A stretch of 64,000 bases of DNA from Pontibacter lucknowensis. GTDB lineage: Bacteria; Bacteroidota; Bacteroidia; Cytophagales; Hymenobacteraceae. Positions 6,590 to 15,397 of this stretch are shown here, one piece after another. A model generated the notes under the pieces. It was not told the origin of the DNA. It saw only the letters and a program-made list of their open reading frames with translations, and did no database searches. The DNA lies in the NCBI RefSeq assembly GCF_900156415.1, contig NZ_FTNM01000001.1, positions 620,001-684,000 of the forward strand, given 5' to 3'. The position numbers were made by a program, and so were the translations under genes. Each line of letters opens with the position of its first letter. The first letter of the stretch is position 1.

Positions 6590-8794
6590 TTGAAGAAGCC
6601 AACCATACTGCTCATCACGCCGCCGCTCACGCAGCTCAACACACCCTACCCCGCCACTGCCTACATCAAAGGCTTTCTGAAGGGGCAGGGCTATACCGTT
6701 ACCCAAGCTGACTTTGGCATTGAGTTGGTGCTGCGTATGTTTTCGAGAGGTGGACTAAGCAGAATATTTGAGGCTGTAGAAAAGGGGGATTTTGAGCTGT
6801 CGGATAACAGCCGACGCATCCTGCGACTCAGGCGGGAGTACCTGAACACCATTGAGCCGGTCATCCGTTTTCTGCAGAACAAGGACACCACCCTGGCTCA
6901 GCAGATCAGCTACAGCCGTTACCTGCCCGAGGCCTCACGCTTCGACCAGGTAGAGGACATTGACTGGGCTTTTGGCAGCATGGGCATCACCGACCGAGCC
7001 CGCTACCTGGCCACGCTATACCTGGAGGACTTGGGTGACCTGATCAAAGAAACCATCTGCCCCTATTTCGCCTTCAGCCGCTACGCCGAGAAACTAGCCT
7101 TGTCGGCCACTTCCTTTGACCCGTTGGAGGAGTCGCTGCAGACGGAGCCAAACCTGGTAGACCAGCTATTGCTGGAGTTGCTGGAGGAGCGCCTGCAGGA
7201 AGTGCAGCCGGATGTGGTGGGCTTCTCTATACCTTTCCCAGGGAACCTGTATGGTGGTTTGAGACTGGCACAGTATATCAAGCAGCAATACCCGCACATC
7301 CATACGATGATGGGTGGCGGCTATCCTAATACGGAACTGCGAAGCCTCCGCGAGCCGCGCCTGTTCAAATACATCGACTTTGTAACCCTGGATGACGGCG
7401 AAGGTCCTTGGCTGAAGCTGCTGGAATACTTGCGAGGTGAACGCCAGGTTGATTTTCTGCAGCGAACATTCATGCTACAGGATAGCAAGGTAGAGTTCAT
7501 TAACGGCTGTCTCGACAAAGATATTCCGCATACTGAAGTAGGAACGCCGGACTACAGCGACTTGCCTTTGCAGGATTACCTGTCGGTGATCGACGTGATC
7601 AACCCGATGCATCGCCTCTGGAGCGACGGCCGCTGGAATAAGCTCACTGTGGCCCACGGTTGCTATTGGAAGCGCTGCTCTTTTTGCGACATCACGCTCG
7701 ACTACATTTCCCGCTACGAAACAGCGCCGGCTACATTGCTGGTTGACCGCATCGAGCAGATCATCGCCCAAACTGGCCAGACCGGCTTCCACTTCGTAGA
7801 CGAAGCCGCACCGCCAGCCGCCCTTCGCGATCTGGCCATCGAGCTGATCCGCCGTGGTGTGAAAATTACCTGGTGGGGCAACATCCGCTTTGAGAAGACA
7901 TTTACCCCCGACCTCTGCCGATTGTTGGCCGCTTCAGGCTGTATCGCTGTGTCGGGTGGTTTGGAAGTGGCATCTGACCGACTGCTGGACCTGATGAAAA
8001 AAGGTGTGAGCATTGCGCAGGTGGCACGTGTAACGGACGGCTTCACACAAGCTGGCATCATGGTGCATGCCTACCTCATGTATGGCTTCCCAACGCAAAC
8101 CGCCCAGGAAACGATTGACTCGTTGGAAGTGGTGCGGCAGCTTTTCCTGAACGGCGTGATCCAGTCCGGCTACTGGCACCGCTTCAGCATGACGGCGCAT
8201 AGCCCGGTAGGTAAGCATCCCGAGAAATTTGGTGTGGTGAAAGTTGGTCCTCCGGAAGGTGACTTTGCCAACAACGACCTCTGGCACGATGACCCGCAGG
8301 GAACCGACCACGAGCTGTTCGGCCAGGGTTTAGCGAAAGCCATCTACAACTACATGCATGGTGTGGGGCTGGAGGAGCCACTCTCTTTCTGGTTCGATTT
8401 CAAAGTGCCGCGCGTCACTACAGACCGCAACCTGATCGCCAAGGCCATACAGGAACCAGCCAAACCGGACAGCGAGCGCAAACTGGCGCGTGTATTCTGG
8501 CTCGGCAACGTGCCCGAAATCGACTTTATGATGTATGCCAAGAAAGGCCAGACCATTGAACGTTGTGTGCTTACCTTCTACGAAAAGGCGGAGGACTTCC
8601 AGATCAAGACCACAGCCAACATTGGGCAGTGGCTGCTGGAGCAACTCACGCTGCTGACTTCAGAAGATGCCCCGTCTATTTCGCTGAAGCAATTGGAAGA
8701 AACCTATCCGCTGGATGCGCACCTGAACTTCTCAGAGTTCCTGGCCTCACCAGTGTGGTTTGAGTTGCGTGAGAAAGGGTTGCTGTTGCTGTAG
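6590..8794 (+). CDS. B12-binding-domain radical SAM protein
   Basis: 734 residues; the start appears to be TTG at 6590, giving KKPTILLITPPLTQLNTPYP. An N-terminal cobalamin-binding-like Rossmann region (about 1-300; VQPDVVGFSIPFPGNLYGGLRLAQYIKQ in part, then MGGGYPNTELR) comes first. The radical SAM core follows, with CYWKRCSFC near residue 357 (CxxxRCxFC, the CX3CX2C cluster motif) and then FVDEAAPP, WWGNIRFEK and YLMYGFPTQTAQETI. Class B radical SAM enzymes use SAM, a 4Fe-4S cluster and often cobalamin for methylations or rearrangements; the substrate here is unknown. It is monocistronic, 1.4 kb downstream of the B12 uptake unit. The C-terminal 130 residues match nothing I know. Confidence 0.87.
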   Translation: MKKPTILLITPPLTQLNTPYPATAYIKGFLKGQGYTVTQADFGIELVLRMFSRGGLSRIFEAVEKGDFELSDNSRRILRLRREYLNTIEPVIRFLQNKDTTLAQQISYSRYLPEASRFDQVEDIDWAFGSMGITDRARYLATLYLEDLGDLIKETICPYFAFSRYAEKLALSATSFDPLEESLQTEPNLVDQLLLELLEERLQEVQPDVVGFSIPFPGNLYGGLRLAQYIKQQYPHIHTMMGGGYPNTELRSLREPRLFKYIDFVTLDDGEGPWLKLLEYLRGERQVDFLQRTFMLQDSKVEFINGCLDKDIPHTEVGTPDYSDLPLQDYLSVIDVINPMHRLWSDGRWNKLTVAHGCYWKRCSFCDITLDYISRYETAPATLLVDRIEQIIAQTGQTGFHFVDEAAPPAALRDLAIELIRRGVKITWWGNIRFEKTFTPDLCRLLAASGCIAVSGGLEVASDRLLDLMKKGVSIAQVARVTDGFTQAGIMVHAYLMYGFPTQTAQETIDSLEVVRQLFLNGVIQSGYWHRFSMTAHSPVGKHPEKFGVVKVGPPEGDFANNDLWHDDPQGTDHELFGQGLAKAIYNYMHGVGLEEPLSFWFDFKVPRVTTDRNLIAKAIQEPAKPDSERKLARVFWLGNVPEIDFMMYAKKGQTIERCVLTFYEKAEDFQIKTTANIGQWLLEQLTLLTSEDAPSISLKQLEETYPLDAHLNFSEFLASPVWFELREKGLLLL

Positions 8795-8813
8795 CAACTG
8801 GAACAATATTAAA

Positions 8814-8853
8814 AAAGGGAGAGGCACCTAAACTACACCTCTCCCCTTTTTTT
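8814..8853 (+). terminator. intrinsic terminator
   Basis: GGGAGAGG (8817-8824), a 13-base loop and CCTCTCCC (8838-8845), preceded by A6 and followed by C and T7. It serves the radical SAM gene, and probably also the convergent gene on the other strand. Confidence 0.85.
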
Positions 8854-8864
8854 GTTTGTTACTA

Positions 8865-9791
8865 TTACTTGTTATCAGAAGTAGGAGGAGTATACTCCAG
8901 CCCGAACCTCTTCGCATATTCGCTCAGAGGCTCCATACCTATCGTCGCACGGCGCTTATCCACATTCGCTTCATCTTCTATCGGGTAAAACTCGGGCTTA
9001 TTGGTTTCAGGGTTATTCTTTAATTGGCTGCCGTAGAGCTGTGGCTGGTTGTTGTACATGCGCACCCTGTCCTCTGTAAGTGCCAGGCTACTTTTCTGCA
9101 ACTCCCCTTTCTCTGCCGCTTCCCGCATCATGGGCAGGTATTTCTCCATTAGCTCCTTTTGATCCTGGCCTATATGTTGTATCACTGCCCAGGCCGCCTG
9201 ACTAGCCGCCCCTCCTACCATGCTTTTCTTGGGCCAGCCGTGCTCTTCAATAATCGCTATTATCTGCTCCAGGTTTTCCTTGTCAGCAGCCCACATTTTA
9301 CGAATCAGTTCTTGAAACTGCTCTGACTGCGGCCCGTGCTCCTGCTGCACTTTCCCGATCATGCGTCTGTATTTCTGGTCATCTTCATAGATTTGCTCCA
9401 GCTGTGCCTTCAAGGGTTTATTGTAGTTGGCTTCTGCCTTATCCACATTCGCCTGCAGCTGCTGCACCAGCTTTTCCCAGCGCTTGTCGCTGTGAAGACT
9501 GTTCAGGTCGCTGTCCTGTTTCAGGTGACTGATGTTGAGATAGCCTTTGTCGATGGCTTTGCCAAGGTGCGCAAAGGCCTTGTCTTTGTCTCCTGCCAAG
9601 GCCCAGGAACAGGCAGCATTGTAGTGATCTGCGGTACTCCCCTTCCCATTTTTTAACACCTGATCGTATACTTGTCCGGAGCCTTTATAGTCTTTGGCAT
9701 CATACTTTGCATTAGCCTCAGCAGCAGATTGTGCCCACGTAACAGTGCTTATGCTACCAGCCAGCAGCAGGGAAAGGAAGAGCGTTTTCAT
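8865..9791 (-). CDS. exported TPR protein with DUF6624-like domain
   Basis: 308 residues from the ATG at 9791; upstream in-frame codons precede the signal peptide. The signal peptide LFLSLLLAGSISTVTWAQ is followed by two TPR-like units (about 22-95; AEANAKYDAKDYKGSGQVYD and DHYNAACSWALAGDKDKAFAHL). Then comes a region with DDQKYRRMIGKV, IIEEHGWPKKSMVGGAASQAAWAVIQH and LPMMREAAEKGEL, typical of DUF6624. Role unknown; it probably acts in the periplasm. It is monocistronic. Confidence 0.8.
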   Translation of the reverse strand: MKTLFLSLLLAGSISTVTWAQSAAEANAKYDAKDYKGSGQVYDQVLKNGKGSTADHYNAACSWALAGDKDKAFAHLGKAIDKGYLNISHLKQDSDLNSLHSDKRWEKLVQQLQANVDKAEANYNKPLKAQLEQIYEDDQKYRRMIGKVQQEHGPQSEQFQELIRKMWAADKENLEQIIAIIEEHGWPKKSMVGGAASQAAWAVIQHIGQDQKELMEKYLPMMREAAEKGELQKSSLALTEDRVRMYNNQPQLYGSQLKNNPETNKPEFYPIEDEANVDKRRATIGMEPLSEYAKRFGLEYTPPTSDNK

Positions 9792-9907
9792 AGATTTTCT
9801 GGTTTGTTTACTATTCAATCTACACAAATTTCATAATATATATACCTTATCAGATACTTTATTCTGCTGCAACAGCTTTAACGTAAAGGCAAACCGATGA
9901 CAGATGT

Positions 9908-9950
9908 GCAAAAAAGATGAAGCCACACAAACAGCTGTTCGTGCGGCTTC
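9908..9950 (-). terminator. intrinsic terminator of the M28 gene
   Basis: On the minus strand a GAAGCC...GGCTTC stem (9919-9950) with an AACAGCTGTT centre is followed by ATC and T6. It ends transcription from the peptidase gene at 9972. Confidence 0.8.
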
Positions 9951-9971
9951 ACAGAAAGGAGGGTGATACAT

Positions 9972-11645
9972 TTAGTTATTCATGTAGCTTTCCCGCACAG
10001 CCTTGAACTCAGAACCTGCCTTCCATTGTGGCCACTCCGATGAGCCCGCCAAACGGTGACCTACCTGGTAAAGCAGTTTCAGATCCTCTACCACCCCATC
10101 CATTTTATAATCCGGATGCACCTGGTCGGCTGCTTTGTGGTAATAGTTGGCGTAGTACTCGTCAAGTTTCTTCTTGCCCAGTTCTTTACCACCATTCACC
10201 AGGTCCACTCCAGGCCCGATAAACAGCGCTGGTATACCTATTTTGGCAAAATTGAAGTGATCGGAGCGGTAATACAGGCCTGCCTCCGGATTCTCTTCCG
10301 GCGCGATGTAACGACCAGCCGCTTCAGCCTCCGCTGTGATATAGTCCTCGAGCTCGGACTGGCCCATCCCGTACAGTACCACGTCTTTTGTCTTACCATA
10401 AGGGTTCATCATGTCCATGTTGATGTTAGCCACCGTCTTCTCTTTCGGGAATACCGGGTTTTCAGCATAGTAGGCTGAGCCCCAAAGTCCCTGCTCCTCC
10501 GCCGTCACGGCCAGGAACACGACGGTGCGCTCCGGCTGCGTCGGCTGATTCTTAAATGCCTTGGCAATCTCGAGCAGGCCGGCCACACCACTGGCGTTAT
10601 CCACAGCACCGTTGTAGATACTATCGCCTGTCGCATCGGCCTTGCCTATACCCAAGTGGTCCCAGTGGCCGGTATAGATGATCGTCTCGTCAGGGCGGGT
10701 GCTGCCGGTGATCTTGGCGATGAAGTTAGATGTCTTATCGTAGCGGGTCTTCACTTTTAGCGAAGTGCTCGCCTGCAGGTTTAGCGGGAAAGGTTTGTTG
10801 CCTGGCTTAGACGCTCTGCTAAGTACAGACTTATAATCCATACCTGCAGCGGCGAAGAGTTTCTCAGCTACGGGGGTAGTGATCCATCCTTCCATGGCGC
10901 ACTTGTAGGTTTCGCTGCCACGGCTGTCAAGATACATTTTGGAAGTGTTCCAGTTATTCTGCACTACCTGGAAGCCGTAGCCTGCCGGCTCCGTGTCGTG
11001 GATGATCAAGACTCCTTTTGCCCCCTGTCGGGCTGCCTCTTCAAATTTGTAAGTCCAGCGACCGTAGTAAGTCATAGCTTTGCCTTTGAATACGGCCAGG
11101 TCCTGGGTATAAAAACCCGGGTCATTCACCAACATCACCACAATCTTATCTTTCACATCCAGACCGGCATAGTCGTTCCAGTTGTACTCCGGCGCCACAA
11201 CGCCAAAGCCCACAAACACCATATCTGTTGGGTCGATGTTGATGGATTCGTCGGTGCGTTTGGTCCAGATCACATAGTCATTACGACCTTCCAGCTTCAG
11301 CTCCTGCTGCTTGCCTTTGATGGTCATGTTTGAACTAGCCGTCGTATTCACCTCCACCATTGGTACCTCCTGGAAATAGCTGCCGTCATTGCCCGGCTCT
11401 ACTCCAAGCGCCTTAAACTCCCGCTCCAGATAATCCAGTGTTTTCTGCTCGCCCGAAGTGAACGGCTTGCGGCCCTCCATATCATCGGCAGCAAGGGCAG
11501 TCAGGTATTGCTCGTAGCTTTCTGTTGTAAGTGCGGCCACGGTTTCGGCACCGGCTTCTCCAGTTTCAGGACTGGAAGACTGGCAGGCTGTGAACGCTCC
11601 GGCCAGTAATACCGGCAGGAACAGGGGTCTGATTCTTTTTATCAT
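9972..11645 (-). CDS. M28 family metallopeptidase lipoprotein with PA domain
   Basis: 557 residues. The lipobox AFTAC (Cys 21) anchors it in an outer envelope layer. Residues about 130-260 hold a PA-type insert (DYAGLDVKDKIVVMLVNDP, QGAKGVLIIHD). The M28 zinc site is intact: GHWDHLG (327-331), DNASG (Asp 349), TAEEQGLWGS (Glu 383/384), NMDMM (Asp 411) and RSDHF (His 463). It is an aminopeptidase acting on peptides outside the cytoplasm. It is monocistronic, with its own terminator. Confidence 0.93.
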   Translation of the reverse strand: MIKRIRPLFLPVLLAGAFTACQSSSPETGEAGAETVAALTTESYEQYLTALAADDMEGRKPFTSGEQKTLDYLEREFKALGVEPGNDGSYFQEVPMVEVNTTASSNMTIKGKQQELKLEGRNDYVIWTKRTDESINIDPTDMVFVGFGVVAPEYNWNDYAGLDVKDKIVVMLVNDPGFYTQDLAVFKGKAMTYYGRWTYKFEEAARQGAKGVLIIHDTEPAGYGFQVVQNNWNTSKMYLDSRGSETYKCAMEGWITTPVAEKLFAAAGMDYKSVLSRASKPGNKPFPLNLQASTSLKVKTRYDKTSNFIAKITGSTRPDETIIYTGHWDHLGIGKADATGDSIYNGAVDNASGVAGLLEIAKAFKNQPTQPERTVVFLAVTAEEQGLWGSAYYAENPVFPKEKTVANINMDMMNPYGKTKDVVLYGMGQSELEDYITAEAEAAGRYIAPEENPEAGLYYRSDHFNFAKIGIPALFIGPGVDLVNGGKELGKKKLDEYYANYYHKAADQVHPDYKMDGVVEDLKLLYQVGHRLAGSSEWPQWKAGSEFKAVRESYMNN

Positions 11646-11951
11646 AGTGAAATAAGGTTGCTTTAATTAGCTGAGGCTACTGAGGTATAGCCGCTACAGA
11701 AGTGTTAAAGTACATAAAGCTGTTCAGGAAAAAAAGTAGCGAGTGCTTCAAGACCATTTGCAGCGTAGCTGGCTGGCAGCTTCCTCTTGAAACTGAGGTC
11801 AGGTATAGCCCCGGTCATTGGTACAGACACTCGCGGGTCTGGAAAACACAGCGGGATCAGGCCCAGCACAGGTTTTCTTAAAACAAAAAGCACCCACAGC
11901 TTTATGCCGTGAGTGCTTTTATACTTTCTAGCTTCTCAACTTTCTGACTTA
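11646..11951 (-). other. intergenic region with uvrB terminator
   Basis: 306 bases. A minus-strand terminator at 11886-11920 (AAAAGCACTCACGGC stem, T-rich tail to about 11880) ends uvrB. A 62-codon frame at 11705-11893 overlaps that hairpin and looks non-coding. Two AGGTATAG motifs (11682 and 11800 areas) are the only other feature. Confidence 0.7.
11886..11920 (-). terminator. intrinsic terminator of uvrB
   Basis: The stem AAAAGCACTCACGGC / GCTGTGGGTGCTTTT with a 5-base loop is followed on the minus strand by TGTTTT. It lies 32 bases after the uvrB stop. Confidence 0.85.
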
Positions 11952-13979
11952 TCAGTCTCGCTTTGTCTTGAGCAACTGGCGTAGCTCAGCCAGCTCGTCG
12001 CGGTACTTGGCAGCTTGCAGGAAGTCCAGGTCTTTGGCGGCGGCTTCCATCTGCTTCTCGGTTTTCTTAATCAGTTTCTCGAGTTCGTCGCGCTTCATCA
12101 TCTGAATCACCGGTTCTGCCGCAAGCGATACCTCCTCCGGACCAGCATACATCTTCACCTCTTTCTTCTTAGCGTCGGCTACAGATGTCTGCTCAAATAT
12201 CTCGTCCTTGGTCTTGAGAACGGTACGCGGTGTAATGCCATGTTCCAAATTATAAGCCATCTGCGTTTCACGGCGGCGGTTGGTCTCCTCAATGGCCCGT
12301 TGCATAGACCCTGTAATGCGATCGGCATACATGATTACCCGGCCCCGCTCGTTACGGGCGGCACGACCCATCGTTTGGATCAACGAACGCTGGTCACGCA
12401 GGAAGCCTTCTTTATCAGCGTCGAGAATAGCCACTAAGCTCACTTCCGGCAAGTCAAGTCCCTCACGTAAGAGGTTCACACCTACCAGCACATCGATCTC
12501 CCCGAGTCGCAGTTCGCGCAGAATTTCCACACGGTCCAAGGTTTTTACTTCAGAGTGCAGGTACTTCACCTTGATGTTGAGGCGGTCCATATACTTGGTC
12601 AGTTCTTCCGACATACGCTTAGTCAGCGTCGTCACCAGTACGCGCTCTTTGCGCTTGATGCGCTCGTCCACTTCGTCCAGCAAGTCATCGACCTGGTTCG
12701 CACTTGGCCGTATCTCAATCTCCGGATCAAGCAGACCAGTCGGACGGATGATCTGCTCTACGATCACGCCCTCTGATTTCTGTATCTCGTAATCGCCCGG
12801 TGTGGCACTTACAAATACCACTTGGTGCATCAAACTCTCAAACTCGTTGAAAGTGAGTGGACGGTTATCCATGGCGGCTGGTAAGCGGAAGCCATACTCT
12901 ACCAGCGCTACCTTGCGGGAGCGGTCGCCGCCCCACATGGCGCGTACCTGTGGTATCGTTACGTGACTCTCATCGATCACCATCAGGAAATCGTCGGGGA
13001 AGTAATCGAGCAAACAGAACGGACGCGCACCCGGCGAACGGCGGTCAAAGTAGCGGGAGTAATTTTCTATACCTGAACAGTAGCCCAGTTCGCGAATCAT
13101 CTCCAAGTCAAACTCGGTGCGCTCCTTGATGCGCTTCGCCTCAACCGGACGGTCTTCTTTCAGGAAGTATTCGTGCTGCGCCACCATGTCGTACTGTATT
13201 TCATGTATAGCCTGCTGCAGCGTGTCCTTGCCTGTCACGAAGAGGTTGGCAGGGTATAAAGTAATGGCTTTCTCGTCAGCTATCTTCTTTCCTGATTCCG
13301 GATCGATGCGATGGATCTGCTCCAACTCATCGCCGAAGAAATAGAGGCGGTAGGCGAAGTCAGCATAGGCGGGGAAGATGTCTACGGTATCGCCCTTCAC
13401 GCGGAATGTTCCACGTGTGAACTCGGCCTCAGTACGGCTATAAAGAATCTGTACAAAGGTATAGAGCAGGTTGTTACGGCTGTAGCGCTGACCCGGTGCC
13501 AGGTAAATCACGTTCTTGCCAAACTCCTCCGGGTTACCGATGCCATAGATACACGACACCGACGCTACCACGATCACATCGCGGCGGCCGGAGAGCAGCG
13601 CAGAGGTGGTATGCAAACGCAGCTTCTCGATTTCTTCATTGATTTGCAGGTCCTTTTCGATGAACACATCCGAAGAAGCGATATAGGCTTCCGGCTGGTA
13701 GTAATCGTAGTACGAGATAAAGTACTCTACTGCGTTATCCGGAAAAAATTGCTTGAACTCGCCGTACAGCTGCGCAGCCAAAGTCTTGTTATGACAGAGC
13801 ACCAGTGTTGGCCTGCCGGTATTTTTGATCACGTTGGCCATGGTAAAGGTCTTACCCGTACCCGTGGCACCCAGCAGCACCTGCGCAGGCTCCCCTTTGT
13901 TAACGCCTTCTGTGAGTTGGGCAATCGCTTTTGGCTGATCGCCGGTTGGTTGAAATTCTGATGTTAGCTTAAAATCCAT
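11952..13979 (-). CDS. uvrB: UvrABC system protein B (excinuclease helicase subunit)
   Basis: 675 residues, the usual UvrB length. It has Walker A GATGTGKT (37-44), the beta-hairpin YYDYYQPEAYIA (about residue 92) that clamps damaged DNA, helicase motifs LMVIDESHVT, QTMGRAARN and NRRRETQMAYNLEHGI, and the C-terminal UVR motif (KQMEAAAKDLDFLQAAKYRDEL) that binds UvrC. It verifies damage delivered by UvrA and loads UvrC in nucleotide excision repair. It is monocistronic; uvrA and uvrC are not in the window. Confidence 0.98.
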   Translation of the reverse strand: MDFKLTSEFQPTGDQPKAIAQLTEGVNKGEPAQVLLGATGTGKTFTMANVIKNTGRPTLVLCHNKTLAAQLYGEFKQFFPDNAVEYFISYYDYYQPEAYIASSDVFIEKDLQINEEIEKLRLHTTSALLSGRRDVIVVASVSCIYGIGNPEEFGKNVIYLAPGQRYSRNNLLYTFVQILYSRTEAEFTRGTFRVKGDTVDIFPAYADFAYRLYFFGDELEQIHRIDPESGKKIADEKAITLYPANLFVTGKDTLQQAIHEIQYDMVAQHEYFLKEDRPVEAKRIKERTEFDLEMIRELGYCSGIENYSRYFDRRSPGARPFCLLDYFPDDFLMVIDESHVTIPQVRAMWGGDRSRKVALVEYGFRLPAAMDNRPLTFNEFESLMHQVVFVSATPGDYEIQKSEGVIVEQIIRPTGLLDPEIEIRPSANQVDDLLDEVDERIKRKERVLVTTLTKRMSEELTKYMDRLNIKVKYLHSEVKTLDRVEILRELRLGEIDVLVGVNLLREGLDLPEVSLVAILDADKEGFLRDQRSLIQTMGRAARNERGRVIMYADRITGSMQRAIEETNRRRETQMAYNLEHGITPRTVLKTKDEIFEQTSVADAKKKEVKMYAGPEEVSLAAEPVIQMMKRDELEKLIKKTEKQMEAAAKDLDFLQAAKYRDELAELRQLLKTKRD

Positions 13980-14081
13980 TCGTTGGTTTTACAACTTGTA
14001 AAGATATACTATAACATGAAAAATGGGCTGTAAGTTTAGCTTTTGTCAATATAATAGCAGGCAGAACAGGAATTCTCCGAA

Positions 14082-14112
14082 AACAAAAAACCTGCTCTGA
14101 GAGCAGGCTTTT
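14082..14112 (-). terminator. terminator of the sigma-factor operon
   Basis: CCTGCTC (14091-14097), a 3-base loop and GAGCAGG (14101-14107). On the minus strand it is followed by T6 G T4, so it ends the operon running from 17663 to 14167. Confidence 0.85.
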
Positions 14113-14166
14113 GCATGTTTAACTATTCCTAACAATTAATATAAATTAGGCACTGTAAAAACTGTT

Positions 14167-14535
14167 CTATTCATCTGAGCAAACCTGCTTTACCCGCACC
14201 GGCGGGAACATCATGTAGACTGCAGTGCAAAGCGGTCCGTACTCAGTGTTGCGCTCAAGAGATAAGTAGACTACTTTACCGGAGTGCCTTAGGTCTTCGG
14301 GCAGATTGTCGGTGGTGACAAAGCCGCTCTGCAATTGTCCAATGTACTGGTTGCTGCGCTGTTCGCCTGTACCGTCGGCATCCATGATCTGGAGCACGTA
14401 CCAGCCGGCTTCGCAGTCAGGTCCTACCACCTCTACCTGCAGGCAGGCCGGAACTGCCTCTTCCTGGTCAGCACAGCTTACAAGCAGCAGCGCCAGCAGC
14501 AGGTATAGCACAATGATGGACAGGACACTCTTCAT
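14167..14535 (-). CDS. small lipoprotein, unknown function (sigma operon)
   Basis: 122 residues from the ATG at 14535; the longer frame to 14781 overlaps the next gene. The signal ends in the lipobox LLLVSC (Cys near 20). The mature part has four Cys (PACLQVEVVGPDCEAGW, GPLCTAVYM, KQVCSDE) that could form disulfides in the periplasm or at the surface. No family is recognised. It is the last gene of a same-strand run beginning with an ECF sigma factor and is followed by a terminator. Confidence 0.72.
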   Translation of the reverse strand: MKSVLSIIVLYLLLALLLVSCADQEEAVPACLQVEVVGPDCEAGWYVLQIMDADGTGEQRSNQYIGQLQSGFVTTDNLPEDLRHSGKVVYLSLERNTEYGPLCTAVYMMFPPVRVKQVCSDE

Positions 14536-14659
14536 AGTTTTATGTTGTACTAATGGTGCTTGGTGAGCAGGGCTACCCAACACGGGCACTGGTTGCCAGA
14601 CTGTTAAATGATTAGTCTTCTTCATTTGCCAGCATCTATGCCCTGTGTTAGGAGCCCCT

Positions 14660-15118
14660 TTATCTGTATAAATAGTAAGTATCTGTAAATATGGCACTTG
14701 GATCAGATCCGTAATAGATTCCCTCCAGTACCAGCAACCTTTGATCGCGGTGCATGACTCTGAACCGGGCCGACCATCCAAAGTTACTCAGCACAAACGA
14801 GTTTGGCTGCGAGTAGTCCGCTTTGAAACTATCGCGGTACACACTGTTAGAACTCTGCATGCTCGCCCGCTGCAGGTAAGCACTGTCAGGCTTAAACTCA
14901 AAGTAATCATTCGCGGTGCCTGTGTACATCACTGAGGTGCAAGTACCGCCGCGACACAGTTTGTTATTCACGCGCTCAATCCGCCACTTACCCTGCACGG
15001 ACTCGCGCAGTCCGTTCTCCTTTGTAACCGGTTGCATGTCTTCATCTGATTTTGCGCAGCCTGTCGCCAGCCCTAACAGGATAGTGGCCATGGCCGCAAG
15101 CCCCCATATTTTTTTCAT
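14660..15118 (-). CDS. lipocalin-like small lipoprotein (sigma operon)
   Basis: 152 residues. The lipobox LLGLATGC (Cys 21) is followed by a single domain that starts VQGKWRIERVNN and continues with strands such as DYFEFKPDSAYLQ, FVLSNFGW and RLLVLEGIYY. This resembles lipocalin-like lipoproteins common in Bacteroidota. A possible disulfide lies in CRGGTC. It probably binds a small ligand or just forms a stable barrel. It lies in the sigma-factor operon. Confidence 0.75.
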   Translation of the reverse strand: MKKIWGLAAMATILLGLATGCAKSDEDMQPVTKENGLRESVQGKWRIERVNNKLCRGGTCTSVMYTGTANDYFEFKPDSAYLQRASMQSSNSVYRDSFKADYSQPNSFVLSNFGWSARFRVMHRDQRLLVLEGIYYGSDPSAIFTDTYYLYR

Positions 15119-15137
15119 AGCGTGGAAAGGCGCTGGT

Positions 15138-15305
15138 TTAGAAGCCGCCTAAAAAGGAATTGTCTTGAAATGCACAGCCCGAGAGCAGCACAGAAAGAAA
15201 TAAGAGCGCCAGCAATACATACCACCCAGATATATTTTCGCGGCCGGCGGCCACCAGGGCCAACAGTGTTTGAAGAACGGATCTCATGAACAGCATCATT
15301 TGCAT
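15138..15305 (-). CDS. very small membrane/lipoprotein candidate (sigma operon)
   Basis: 55 residues from the ATG at 15305; a TTG at 15329 or an ATG at 15287 are other starts, and no ribosome site decides. The C-terminal half is one hydrophobic helix, WYVLLALLFLSVLLSGC, ending in a lipobox and a 10-residue tail (AFQDNSFLGGF). It may be a tiny lipoprotein. It lies between two genes of the same operon in the same direction, which supports it. Confidence 0.42.
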   Translation of the reverse strand: MQMMLFMRSVLQTLLALVAAGRENISGWYVLLALLFLSVLLSGCAFQDNSFLGGF

Positions 15306-15397
15306 AGCGCTTTTATTTAAATCAACCAATCACTCTACACTTACATGATTCCCATTGGAGCCGAAGGGTTGCAAGGCTTCAAAAAAAAAATCAGAAA

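Noticed and set aside
8956..9447. Two perfect DnaA boxes (8956-8964 and 9439-9447)
   Set aside because: Both lie in a coding region and come from the same peptide Asn-Val-Asp-Lys, so coincidence is the simpler explanation.
11705..11893. 62-codon minus-strand frame between the M28 gene and uvrB
   Set aside because: It overlaps the uvrB terminator hairpin and has no recognisable sequence or ribosome site.
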